A stretch of DNA of 64,000 bases, taken from positions 1-64,000 of the forward strand of contig NZ_JACRSS010000004.1 in NCBI RefSeq assembly GCF_014384805.1, read 5' to 3'. The translations under genes and the position numbers were made by a program. Positions 1 through 7,961 of this stretch are shown piece by piece. The notes below the pieces were generated by a model that saw only the letters and a program-made list of their open reading frames with translations, had not been told where the DNA came from and did no database searches. Position 1 is the first letter of the stretch; each line of letters opens with the position of its first letter. Source of the DNA: Guopingia tenuis (lineage in GTDB: Bacteria > Bacillota > Clostridia > Christensenellales > Christensenellaceae).

Positions 1-221
1 CCTTCTAAACGAGCAACCTTATTTTCAAGCAGATGAAAGTTGCGAATGTTAACAGGTTTTCGTTTGTTGTTTTCTTGCTCTTCTCGATATGTTTTTAGCC
101 AACTATAAAAAGTACTTTTTGGGACGCCGGTACTAGCAATGATACTGGCCGCTGTTTCGCCATCTGATATGTACCGCTCGATAATCTTTTGCCTTTCTTC
201 GATGCTATATTTATAATTCAT
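1..221 (-). CDS. IS3-family transposase OrfA, N-terminal part, cut by window edge
   Basis: The minus strand reads ATG at 221 and stays open to the window edge, giving the first 73 residues. They form a helix-turn-helix region of the IS3 OrfA/transposase_8 kind: a start like MNYKYSIEERQKIIERY, then a second helix pair around STGVPKSTFYSWL and a charged coiled stretch. An AAAGGAG ribosome site sits 7-8 bases upstream of the ATG. In IS3 elements OrfA binds the inverted repeats and OrfB carries the DDE catalytic core; OrfB would lie to the left of this window. The start of the gene lies next to a recombinase remnant, so the element may have inserted into it. Confidence 0.7.
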   Translation of the reverse strand, partial: MNYKYSIEERQKIIERYISDGETAASIIASTGVPKSTFYSWLKTYREEQENNKRKPVNIRNFHLLENKVARLE

Positions 222-267
222 GCTATCAACTCCTTTGGCAATAAGGATAACATATATTTATTCAAGT

Positions 268-510
268 AGCTTCCGTCATGAACAAGATATGCTGCGTATC
301 TTCGCAGAAGATCTCGACCTTATGGAGTTTTCCGACACCTTGGTATATCGAGTGGTTGAACGAGTCACCGTACGCTCCGAAGAAAAGATCCGTATCCGCT
401 TCGTCGGCGGATTTGAAATTTACCCAGCTCCTTCATTAAGAAGCAGGCACAAAGAAATGCTGGCAGATTGGGCGCTGCCTAGGTCTCTCTGTACCAGCTT
501 TTCTCGTTGA
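268..510 (+). pseudogene. Serine recombinase C-terminal remnant
   Basis: The frame 268-510 encodes a tail typical of large serine recombinases of Firmicutes: an acidic segment (EDLDLMEFSD), then LVYRVVERVTV and KIRIRFVGGFEI, the usual coiled-coil/strand end of these enzymes. No catalytic resolvase domain, zinc-ribbon or start codon is present. The divergent IS3-like gene starts directly upstream. This is probably the 3' end of an integrase gene truncated by the insertion and marks a former mobile element edge. The assignment rests on this short tail only. Confidence 0.5.
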
Positions 511-603
511 GAAATAGGGAAATTTGTTGTATAATTTTTAAAAACAAGTTGCAAAAATACTTTTTAATTTTATTCGTGCCTCAAAATATAGGGGGTAGAA
601 GAT

Positions 604-1683
604 ATGAATTTTGAATGTTTAGCACCGTTTCCTGCACCAGAAAAGGTTATCATTAAGGATGCAGAGGGTGACACTCGAGTCCCATATGAACGAGTAAAAA
701 GTTATGACGATAAGGAATTTGAATTGTTTATACGGGAATGGGTTGTATCATTAAAAAACAAATATCAAGTTCGCGGCTTCGGAGGTGCAGGTGATAAGGG
801 TCGCGATGTTGTGGCCAAAGATGAAAATAATCACTACTCATATTATCAATGCAAGCACTATGATCATCCTTTAACTCCTAGTGATATGTTACCGGAGTTT
901 GGCAAGTTGGTTTACTATACATACAATGGTGAAATTCCTCTTCCACACGAATACTACATTTTAGCTCCAATGGATATTGGACCTAAACTAAATGACTTAA
1001 TTGATAACCCATCTGAGATAAATAGGATAGTCATAGAAAAATGGGATAGTAATTGTCGGACTAGAATTACAAAAGAGCCAATAGCTCTCGATTCTGGGAT
1101 CAAATCGTATATCGAAAAATTTGACTTTAGTATTATAAAGACAAAGTCTATGCTGGAAGTAATTGAAGAACATAAATCCACCGCATTTTATGCGTTTCGT
1201 TTTGGTGGGGGATTAACGATAAAACGAGATAGACATATTATCGTACCTGATGTAGTTCAAAAATACGAAACAGTATATATCCAGAAATACCTTGCCGCAA
1301 TCTCTGAAAAAGAAAAAGTTTCAATTGATACTATATCAGAGTTGGAACAAAGATTTCCCCAATATATGAAAAATCTGAAGGTTCATCGAGAGCGTTTTTA
1401 TTCAGCTGAAAACTTAAAGGCCTTTGCATCTAAGCATTTATTAACTAGCGATTATTTCGAAGATTTGGCTGAGGATATTTATTATGGCATATATGATTTT
1501 CTTGGGAAATTCTATAGTGATGGATATGAGCGTCTAAATGATGTTATGGCACAAGTCGTTCGAATAGATTTAAATCATAATCTTTTGTCAAAGTATGATT
1601 TAGTTCACCCACAAGATAGACAGGGAATATGCCATCAGTTGGCTAACGAAAGAAGAGATATCGTATGGACGAATACAAACTAG
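604..1683 (+). CDS. ABC-3C system effector with Mrr-like restriction endonuclease domain
   Basis: 359 residues, ATG at 604 behind a GGGGG-type ribosome site. Residues about 35-135 look like a PD-(D/E)xK nuclease of the Mrr type: Glu40 in an early helix, GAGDKGRD at 61-68 (Asp68), and QCK at 82-84 in a strand, followed by Tyr. The C-terminal half (about 200-359) has no domain I can name but matches the general layout of the C-terminal domain of ABC-three-component effectors. The next gene overlaps by 19 bases and the third by 4, so the three are translationally coupled. Predicted role: cytoplasmic nuclease unleashed by the ABC ATPase during phage or plasmid attack. Base composition is much more AT-rich than the rest of the window, pointing to transfer. 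Confidence 0.65.
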   Translation: MNFECLAPFPAPEKVIIKDAEGDTRVPYERVKSYDDKEFELFIREWVVSLKNKYQVRGFGGAGDKGRDVVAKDENNHYSYYQCKHYDHPLTPSDMLPEFGKLVYYTYNGEIPLPHEYYILAPMDIGPKLNDLIDNPSEINRIVIEKWDSNCRTRITKEPIALDSGIKSYIEKFDFSIIKTKSMLEVIEEHKSTAFYAFRFGGGLTIKRDRHIIVPDVVQKYETVYIQKYLAAISEKEKVSIDTISELEQRFPQYMKNLKVHRERFYSAENLKAFASKHLLTSDYFEDLAEDIYYGIYDFLGKFYSDGYERLNDVMAQVVRIDLNHNLLSKYDLVHPQDRQGICHQLANERRDIVWTNTN

Positions 1684-1985
1684 AGCATATTTCAGATATT
1701 CTTTTTGAGCATATGGTAGTTGGAATGATTTTTTATACTCATCCAAGTGCGCTGTCACTTGATACTATTGAGCAAATTTGTAGACGGGCGAAAATTTCAA
1801 AATTGTCGCCACTTGTAGCAATTGCAGATCTAGTATCTCATGGTATTATTTCTGCTGATTTTGATGACAAACAAAAAGTGTGCTACAAGATTACAGAATT
1901 CGGACAATACTTTTTCTCAACAGTTTGTCGGACAAATATCAACGCAAAAGAACTGTGTGAGAAAGTACGAGGGTATATACTATGA
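1665..1985 (+). CDS. ABC-3C system middle component
   Basis: 106 residues, beginning inside the end of the nuclease gene and overlapping the ATPase gene by 4 bases. The protein is mostly helical and reads like a winged-helix module: LDTIEQICRRAKISKLSPLVAIADLVSHGII resembles a recognition helix, followed by a wing around KVCYKITEFGQYF. In ABC-3C systems a small middle component of this length links effector and ATPase. No catalytic residues are visible. The call depends strongly on the two neighbours; in isolation it would be a hypothetical wHTH protein. Confidence 0.6.
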   Translation: MDEYKLEHISDILFEHMVVGMIFYTHPSALSLDTIEQICRRAKISKLSPLVAIADLVSHGIISADFDDKQKVCYKITEFGQYFFSTVCRTNINAKELCEKVRGYIL

Positions 1986-3769
1986 AAAGAATGATGCTTA
2001 AAAAACTTACTCTTTCTGGACATGGAAAAGAAGATGCAGTTTTGACCTTTGAAAGAGGGTTAAATGTAGTTACTGGTGATTCCGACACGGGTAAAACATT
2101 TGCATTTCAATGCATCAATTATATACTAGGTGGTGAAAATCCCCCCAAGAGTATCGTTGAAGCCAAAGGTTATAACGAGATTACATTGGAATTCAGCGTC
2201 AATGATGATGTATATAGAATTGAGAGAACCATTGGGTCAAGCAAGGTTTGCATCGTGCATAATGATGAACATTTAACTATGCCTTATAAGCATGACCCAG
2301 AAAACGCAAAAAATCTTTCTAGATACTTACTGCAATTATTGCAAGGCCACTCTGAGAATGCTTACTTAAAAAAGAATCAAAAAAACCAAAAGCGTACACT
2401 TTCGTTTCGTGACTTAGTACATTTAATAACAGTTGACGAAACAGATATTATTGCAGAGGGATCGTCTTTTCAGTCTATTCAGTATACGGAAAAGACTGTT
2501 AGAAAATCTGTTCTCAAATATATAATAAGTGGATCAGATGATCAAAACATTGAAGAAATTGATGATATAGAAAATGAAAACATTCGTCGGGCAGGAATCG
2601 TGCAGTTTCTTTTAAAGAAAAAAGATATATTAAAAGGAAAAATTACAGCAATTAAAGAAAATCCGAATTATCAACTATATACAAAATCAGAAACCACACA
2701 GCTAATGATGGAAGAAATAAGCCAACTGCGAGACTATATATCTTACTTAAATGCACAGATAACTCAAAATCAAGCTAAGATTGATGAATTAAAAAAACTT
2801 TGCTTTGAAGATGATGCCAAAATTTCTGAATTTGAAATTTTACATCAGCATTATGCAGAAGAACTAAAACGAAATGGTATGGTCTCAACATATGCTGATT
2901 TTCTTGAGCAACTTCCGCATCTGGATTGTCCTGTCTGTCGCCAGCCGATTACATCAAGTGTAATCGATTCAGATAGTAGTGAAACTCTATTTGAGTATTT
3001 TAAAAGTCACACCGTTCAACTAAAAAGTAAAATCCAAGATTTGACATATTCAATTAATGATATCAAAGAGCGATTTAACGGTAATAAAGAAGCCATTGGA
3101 TGTTTATTAAATGAGAACTCTCAACTGTCAGAAATTATTGCAGAAAAACAAGCTTCGTTGTTCACGCTCAGTAAAAATATTGCAATAATTAGGCAATTAG
3201 ATGCAATGAAAAAATCTCTTGAAATTTACCAGCAAGATTTAGCCTCCGTTGAAATGGATATTATTGCGTACAGTGAAAAAGTTAGAAAATCAAAGCAATC
3301 CAAGAGTAAGTCTGTTTCATCTCTTTATAATGATTATTGTAGCGAAATTGCAAGCGTACTAAAGAAGTGGGGATTTCAAGAAAATGTGGATGTGACTTTT
3401 GATGATGAAACGCTGGATCTATCCATTGATGGGAAAGCCCGCTCTGACTGGGGAAAAGGCTATAGGGCATTTATTCTATCTGCCATGGTCATAGGATTAA
3501 TGCGCTATTGCTTTAAAAATAATCGTCTACATCCCGGATTTGTTATACTTGATTCACCGCTTGTCTCTCTAAAAGAACGTAAAAAAGATAAAGATGGTGA
3601 GTGGGTTGACGACTATATGGAAAAGAAAATGATTGAAGACATTTTGGAAGAAGATTGTCTTCATCAAGTTATCATCTTTGAGAATAAAGATATTAAATAT
3701 GGCTATCAGTATAACTATGTCCAATTTAATCACGAAGGCAATGCTCGCAGAGGATTTATTCCTTCATAA
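1982..3769 (+). CDS. ABC-3C system ATPase, DUF3732-type Rad50/SMC-like
   Basis: 595 residues. Walker A is GDSDTGKT at 32-39. A long coiled-coil insertion (about 190-440) carries CPVC at 316-319, a zinc-hook-like apex as in Rad50. A signature-like segment lies around 488-495, Walker B is VILDSPL at 521-527 and a final strand IIFENKD (about 564-570) replaces the usual H-loop. Ser follows the Walker B Asp where many ABC ATPases have the catalytic Glu; I recall DSP as usual for DUF3732. Expected role: DNA- or nucleoprotein-sensing ATPase that controls the nuclease. It is the last gene of the three-gene operon. The whole operon is AT-rich, unlike the 50-55% GC look of later genes. Confidence 0.75.
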   Translation: MKRMMLKKLTLSGHGKEDAVLTFERGLNVVTGDSDTGKTFAFQCINYILGGENPPKSIVEAKGYNEITLEFSVNDDVYRIERTIGSSKVCIVHNDEHLTMPYKHDPENAKNLSRYLLQLLQGHSENAYLKKNQKNQKRTLSFRDLVHLITVDETDIIAEGSSFQSIQYTEKTVRKSVLKYIISGSDDQNIEEIDDIENENIRRAGIVQFLLKKKDILKGKITAIKENPNYQLYTKSETTQLMMEEISQLRDYISYLNAQITQNQAKIDELKKLCFEDDAKISEFEILHQHYAEELKRNGMVSTYADFLEQLPHLDCPVCRQPITSSVIDSDSSETLFEYFKSHTVQLKSKIQDLTYSINDIKERFNGNKEAIGCLLNENSQLSEIIAEKQASLFTLSKNIAIIRQLDAMKKSLEIYQQDLASVEMDIIAYSEKVRKSKQSKSKSVSSLYNDYCSEIASVLKKWGFQENVDVTFDDETLDLSIDGKARSDWGKGYRAFILSAMVIGLMRYCFKNNRLHPGFVILDSPLVSLKERKKDKDGEWVDDYMEKKMIEDILEEDCLHQVIIFENKDIKYGYQYNYVQFNHEGNARRGFIPS

Positions 3770-3876
3770 GGAGTAAGGCTATGTTTATGTGAATGGTGTC
3801 CGTTATTCGAACATTTTATCAAAAGCGGAATTTTTATTTAATGATTAGATAGTAACTGGTCTGGTAAGTGAGCAAT

Positions 3877-4032
3877 ATGAAAAAATTTAAAATATTTTAC
3901 TCTTAGCAATCAGACTTGCCAAGTAGCAAGACTAGAAATTTTATACGGAAATGCATTGATGAAGCAATCGATCTTGCATTAGAATTAGAAATCATAGAAG
4001 CAGAAAGAGATCTTTTTGTCAACGCTTCCTAG
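3877..4032 (+). pseudogene. Broken FYSWQSDL-type (TIR-like) effector fragment
   Basis: From ATG 3877 the frame reads MKKFKIFYS, then TAG at 3904-3906, then QSDLPSSKTRNFIRKC and EIIEAERD before ending at TAG 4032. The start is that of a TIR-like nucleotide-binding family found in defence loci, whose N-terminus is FYSWQSDLP followed by a helix and a E(A)xRD strand. Here the Trp codon TGG appears to have become TAG, and the protein breaks off right after the ERD strand. It lies 107 bases after the ABC-3C operon, so it looks like a decayed neighbour in a defence island. Confidence 0.55.
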
Positions 4033-4052
4033 CAGACAGTGTCAATCCCCTA

Positions 4053-4230
4053 ATATCGCAATTCACTTTGGTGGGCTGCGATTTTTTGCCTGAAGGGAAA
4101 TATCCATTCCGGCAATATCTGCCACGTCGCATCAAGCGACTTTGACATGACCCCATCGCGAAAGCGATGGGGTCATTATCTTATGCCGCTGGTGCTCCTT
4201 TTCCAAGAAAAGTCACGTTTGCTGCGGCTA
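4053..4230 (+). repeat. Palindromic repeat module, copy 1 (no tRNA attached)
   Basis: The core at 4053-4082 is an imperfect inverted repeat (ATATCGCAATTCAC, 4-base loop, GTGGGCTGCGAT) followed by a T-run. A conserved stretch follows (CCATTCCGGCAATATCTGCC around 4104-4123), then a perfect 12-bp hairpin with GAAA loop at 4148-4175, then CTGGTGCTCCTTTTCC. Similar modules follow tRNA genes at 11771 and 16641. Here no tRNA precedes it. The first half resembles a rho-independent terminator; the second half is unexplained. Confidence 0.6.
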
Positions 4231-4481
4231 TGCCCTTGTAAACACGGGCATAACGCCTAAACTGTGCCGCCATCTTTTCTCGGCTTTGAAATCGATAGTT
4301 TAAATCATATTTTTTTCAAAAACTTATATTTGCCTTATAGTTAGCGGCAGTGGATTTAATTACCCTTTCCTATGTACTGAATTTTCCATCGATCGATAAT
4401 TATATATTTTCAGAAAGATATGGAAAGCAATTATTGATGAATTTCGGCTGGAAAAAATGTCAAGTATTTGATAAAAAACTG
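4231..4481. other. No gene seen; AT-rich spacer
   Basis: This stretch between the repeat module and the PadR promoter has only a 63-codon open frame (4350-4541) with no ribosome site or recognisable protein character, and I do not accept it as a gene. It marks the change from AT-rich island DNA to the host-like composition that follows. Confidence 0.5.
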
Positions 4482-4538
4482 TTGACTTTTTTCACTACTA
4501 AATATAATATAATAGTAAATGATATGCGCATATCATTT
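4482..4538 (+). promoter_or_regulatory. padR promoter with a perfect 22-bp operator palindrome
   Basis: TTGACT at 4482-4487 and overlapping TATAAT hexamers at 4503-4508 and 4508-4513 give a promoter (spacers 15 or 20). Directly after it, 4517-4538 is a perfect 22-bp palindrome (AAATGATATGC and its complement), followed at once by the AAAGGAGG ribosome site. PadR regulators often bind such ATGATAT-type dyads over their own promoter, so autorepression is inferred. Confidence 0.65.
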
Positions 4539-4554
4539 TGAAAGGAGGCTGCAT

Positions 4555-4899
4555 ATGGGCATACAATACAAAAAGGGTGTGCTGGAGCTGTGTGTATTGG
4601 CATTGCTGAAAAAGCGGGATTGCTATGGCTATGAAATTTCCGAGTCCCTTTCCCGGCAGATCGACATCGCCGACGGTACGGTATACCCTATCTTACGAAA
4701 ACTGAAAGCAGATGGTTTATTGACCACTTATTTGCAGGAAGAAAGCGGCGGGCCGCCGCGCAAATATTACTCTTTGACAGAGTTGGGAAAAGAGACCTAT
4801 GAAAAGGACCGCAACACATATCTGCAGTTTGCCGGAGCCGTAAAGAAAATGTTGGAGGATGATAGCGATGACGAAACAACAATTTATCGAAACTCTTGA
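4555..4899 (+). CDS. PadR-family transcriptional regulator
   Basis: 114 residues from ATG 4555, preceded by AAAGGAGG at good spacing; an upstream in-frame start at 4519 lies inside the operator and is rejected. The protein is a compact PadR winged helix: KKGVLELCVLALL, YGYEISESL, DGTVYPILRKLKADGLL and a wing with GPPRKYYSLTELG. It lacks the long C-terminal domain, as in the short PadR subfamily. The next gene (DUF1700 membrane protein) overlaps its end by 32 bases, the usual pairing in Firmicutes, where the regulator controls envelope-stress or multidrug genes. It probably represses its own operon through the 22-bp palindrome at 4517-4538. Confidence 0.9.
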   Translation: MGIQYKKGVLELCVLALLKKRDCYGYEISESLSRQIDIADGTVYPILRKLKADGLLTTYLQEESGGPPRKYYSLTELGKETYEKDRNTYLQFAGAVKKMLEDDSDDETTIYRNS

Positions 4900-5596
4900 A
4901 ATAGAATTAAAGCGCAGGAATATATCGGAAATCTCCGATATAATCGAAGAATATGAACAGCATTTCGCCTTTAAGCTGGCCGATGGTTATGCAGAAGAGG
5001 AAATCGCTGCAAAGCTCGGGGATCCCAAAGGCATTGCGGCACAATACGATGCTTCTCCCGCGGAGGGCAAAGGCGGCAAAAAAGTCATAACACGGATGGG
5101 ACTGGGTGTGGCCGATTTCTTCTTTGGCATATTTTATATCCTTATGTTCGCTTGGGAAATCGTCATGGCGGCGCTTGCCGCTGCATTTGGAGCCGTATCC
5201 ATCGGGTTACTTGCAAATATGAGAATTTCTGTATTTGCCTTGCTTCCGGCGATGCCGTATCACTGCGCCTTTCTATTCGGCGTTGCTTTTGCGGCCTTAA
5301 CCATTCTTTCGGTTGTTGGGAGCATATATTTCTTTGGCTTTATCCGCCAGCTTATGCGCTCCTTCTGCCGCTTCCATAGAAACACACTTGCTTCTGTCTC
5401 AGGAGGCGCCGCATTGCCGTCTGTGGCGCCATATCCGCAGTTTTCTGCCAAAATGAAGCGTAATCTGAAAAAGCTCTCTCTGCTGGCAGTGGCCGTGTTT
5501 GCCGTGTGCTTTATTGCGGGCTTTATTATCTGCGGCATTTCGGCGGGGAGCGTGCAGTTTTGGCACACTTGGAGGTGGTTTGGCTATGTCGGATAA
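4868..5596 (+). CDS. DUF1700 (HAAS domain) membrane protein
   Basis: 242 residues. The ATG at 4868 is chosen because GGAGG at 4854-4858 then has a 9-base gap; the ATG at 4859 touches the ribosome site. The N-terminal 70 residues (MTKQQFIETLEIELKRR, EISDIIEEYEQHF, KLGDPKGIAAQY) form the helical HAAS/DUF1700 domain. After it come four hydrophobic segments (about 80-110, 115-135, 138-165 and 205-235), so the rest is an integral membrane region. Such proteins are nearly always coded next to a PadR regulator, as here; a sensing or modulating role at the membrane is suspected but not established. Confidence 0.85.
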   Translation: MTKQQFIETLEIELKRRNISEISDIIEEYEQHFAFKLADGYAEEEIAAKLGDPKGIAAQYDASPAEGKGGKKVITRMGLGVADFFFGIFYILMFAWEIVMAALAAAFGAVSIGLLANMRISVFALLPAMPYHCAFLFGVAFAALTILSVVGSIYFFGFIRQLMRSFCRFHRNTLASVSGGAALPSVAPYPQFSAKMKRNLKKLSLLAVAVFAVCFIAGFIICGISAGSVQFWHTWRWFGYVG

Positions 5597-6449
5597 AACG
5601 GTTGTAATTACCGGAGCGACATCGGGCATCGGGTTGGAAACCGCGGCGCTGCTTGCCAAAGAAGGGTTTCGGGTGATCGGCATAGGCCGAAGCGGGGAAA
5701 GATGCCATGCGGCCCGCAAATATATTCTGGAAGCCGCACCCGAAGCTGATGTTGCCTATCTCACGGCGGATCTGTATCATCAGCGCGAGGTTCTCCGCGT
5801 GGCTCTGGAGATCCATGATATTCTGGCAGAGAAAGGCAATGGGGAGCTGTTTGCGCTGATTAACAACGCCGGCTGCGCCCAGAGCTATTACACCACATCC
5901 GAGGATGGAATAGAACGGCAGTTTGCGCTGAATTATCTGGCCGCATTCCTGTTGACGCATAAGCTGCTGCCCGACCTGATAAAGGGCAGGGGCAGAGTGA
6001 TTATGACCGGGAGCGAATCCCACAAAGGAATCCGGGTTCACTGGGACGATATTATGCTTACCCATAGATATCATCCGCTGACGGCATATAAACAATCCAA
6101 GCTCTGCGGCATGCTTCTGGCGAAGGGATTGAATGACCGTTATGCAGGAATGGGGATCCGCGCTTTTGTGGTTGATCCCGGCCTTGTAAAGACGGACATA
6201 GGAGACAAAGCGGGGGGCATTGTAAAAATTGTATGGCATTTCCGCAAGCCTTTTGGCATATCTCCCGCAGTGTCGGCCCAAACCTATGGCTGGATATGCC
6301 GGCAGGAAACGCATCCTGCGGGACTATACTACTGCAAATGCCAGCCGTGCAAATATAGCCGCGAGGTGACCGGGCAGAATGCAGACCGTTTATTTCAGCT
6401 GAGCCACTGCCTCTGCGGGACAGAACAGAACAGCGAGGTAGCGCAATGA
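5586..6449 (+). CDS. Short-chain dehydrogenase/reductase
   Basis: 287 residues from ATG 5586, which overlaps the DUF1700 gene by 11 bases and has GGAGG 11 bases upstream. It shows the classical SDR signature: TGATSGIG near residue 10 for NAD(P) binding, NNAG near 95, a Ser in the MTGSES strand and YKQSK as the Tyr-x-x-x-Lys catalytic pair. The C-terminus is unusual, with a run of cysteines (CRQ, CKCQPC, CLC) over the last 50 residues that is not part of the SDR fold and may bind metal. The substrate is unknown. It is co-transcribed with PadR and a second SDR. Confidence 0.85.
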   Translation: MSDKTVVITGATSGIGLETAALLAKEGFRVIGIGRSGERCHAARKYILEAAPEADVAYLTADLYHQREVLRVALEIHDILAEKGNGELFALINNAGCAQSYYTTSEDGIERQFALNYLAAFLLTHKLLPDLIKGRGRVIMTGSESHKGIRVHWDDIMLTHRYHPLTAYKQSKLCGMLLAKGLNDRYAGMGIRAFVVDPGLVKTDIGDKAGGIVKIVWHFRKPFGISPAVSAQTYGWICRQETHPAGLYYCKCQPCKYSREVTGQNADRLFQLSHCLCGTEQNSEVAQ

Positions 6450-7240
6450 ATGTAATGATAACGGGCGCCGCCGGAGGACTGGGGCGGGTTATGGCAATCG
6501 AATGTGCCAAACGGGGATATAACCTGTTTTTGACGGATAGAAACAAAGCCGGTTTGGAGGCCATCAAAATCGGCCTGGAACGGCAGTATGGCATTATAGC
6601 AGCAGCAAAAAAATGCGATTTGACGGACTGCGGGGATGTGGACGCGCTATTCCGCGAGATAGACCGCCACAACATTCGCTTTGATATGTTGCTCAATGTG
6701 GCGGGGATTGATTTTGAAGGGGGATTCCAGGACAGGGAGCGGGAAAAAGTGGTAAAAATCGTAAGCCTGAACGACGCGGCTACCCTGCGGATCACGCATG
6801 GCGTTTTGCAGCGTCGGAGAGAAAAGAAACCTTTCTATACAGTATTTGTATCCAGCCTTGCTTCGATGTTTCCCATGCCGCTGAAGGCCACTTATGCTGC
6901 TTCCAAGCGATTTCTATATGACTTTGCATTGGCGCTCGGGCAGGAGCTGAAGCACGAAAACGCCAATGTGCTGGCGCTCTGCCCGGGAGGTATGGTTACC
7001 AATGAAGAGGTGACCGCCGCCATTGAAGCGCAGGGCTTTTTCGGCAGGGTGACAACGGTTCCCATGGAAAAGGTCGCCCGGAAGACGATAGACCGGATGC
7101 TTAGAGGAAGCGGCACATATATTCCCGGGGGATTCAACCGATTTCTCTCCGTGCTCGGCAGGATCATACCGCGCCGGACGGTAGCGGCGGCCGTATATTG
7201 GCGGTGGAACCATACGCAAAAGAAGTGGATGCAGCTTTGA
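6446..7240 (+). CDS. Short-chain dehydrogenase/reductase, second copy
   Basis: 264 residues; start and upstream stop overlap in ATGA, so it is coupled to the previous SDR. It carries TGAAGGLG at the N-terminus, a variant NVAG segment, SSLAS and YAASK (catalytic Tyr and Lys), and a CPGGMVT stretch after the active site. It belongs to the DltE/YqjQ-like part of the SDR family that handles hydrophobic or lipid-like ketones, though that is only a similarity impression. Last gene of the PadR operon; no clear terminator follows, only about 230 bases of spacer. Confidence 0.85.
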   Translation: MNVMITGAAGGLGRVMAIECAKRGYNLFLTDRNKAGLEAIKIGLERQYGIIAAAKKCDLTDCGDVDALFREIDRHNIRFDMLLNVAGIDFEGGFQDREREKVVKIVSLNDAATLRITHGVLQRRREKKPFYTVFVSSLASMFPMPLKATYAASKRFLYDFALALGQELKHENANVLALCPGGMVTNEEVTAAIEAQGFFGRVTTVPMEKVARKTIDRMLRGSGTYIPGGFNRFLSVLGRIIPRRTVAAAVYWRWNHTQKKWMQL

Positions 7241-7474
7241 TATCCGCCTGGCTTTTCTTTCCAAAGGCCGGCCTGGATGGATCGTTTTCCTCATTGGGGT
7301 GACGGCGCTGGTAAAAAAGCGATTCTTTTGGGAGAGCGGCTCACTTTGCTGGGAGCATTCTATGGAAATAAACCCATTTAGTGCCACCAAACGGAAAAAG
7401 GCGGAACCGGGGAGCCAGCGCCGGGGCGCAGAGAATCGGAAGATACGCCGCTTTGGAGATAAAACAGAAAATGT

Positions 7475-7503
7475 AAAAGGCCTCGCAATTTGCGAGGCCT
7501 TTT
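7475..7503 (-). terminator. Bidirectional hairpin after tRNA-Met
   Basis: AAAAGGCCTCGCA is followed almost at once by its complement and TTTT. On the minus strand it ends the tRNA-Met transcript 24 bases after the CCA end; on the plus strand it could end the PadR operon. Confidence 0.8.
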
Positions 7504-7526
7504 ATGCAGCCCAATCTGCTGCGATA

Positions 7527-7603
7527 TGGTAGCGGTGATGTGACTCGAACACATGACACTCCGGGTATGAACCGAATGCTCTAGCCAACTGAGCTACACC
7601 GCC
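7527..7603 (-). tRNA. tRNA-Met (anticodon CAT)
   Basis: 77 bases with encoded CCA. The acceptor stem is GGCGGTG paired with CACCGCT, the D-arm holds GTAGCTCAGTTGGCTAGAGC, the anticodon loop is TTCATAC (anticodon CAT) between TTCGG and CCGGA, and the T-arm holds GTTCGAGTC. The first base pair G-T is a wobble, and the stem is fully formed, which favours an elongator Met (or a k2C-type Ile) over the initiator. Confidence 0.9.
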
Positions 7604-7961
7604 ATATTTCTCCTTGGAGCCTGTCCTGCCGCCAACGAAAATCCTTATTCATTATACCATTCCTCCAGGGAAAGTCAATAGGGAAAACGGCAGTTTTTTA
7701 TTTGGCGGGAGGATTTTTATTTTTGTTTCTGCACTTGTGCAATTCCGGGGTTTATATAAAGGATCGGCCCCCGGTTTTGGCGATATATGCCTGCTATTCC
7801 CCAGGCCCCTTGAATAAAGAGGACGGACATGGTATCATTAAAAAATCAATACATGCTTTGTCATGGTTCCATCTTTTCCTTACTGCCGGTGCCCCTGGGC
7901 CTGTTTGCCTGCGGGAAAGCGGGACAGTCTGGGCAAAAATATATTCGGAGTGTTGAGCTTT
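7604..7961. other. No gene seen between tRNA-Met and NSS transporter
   Basis: 358 bases with only short overlapping frames that lack ribosome sites and family character. It must hold the promoters of the divergent tRNA and transporter genes, but no convincing -35/-10 pair was picked out. Confidence 0.5.

Noticed and set aside
4350..4541. 63-codon frame before padR
   Set aside because: No ribosome site, no family, and it runs over the padR promoter and operator.
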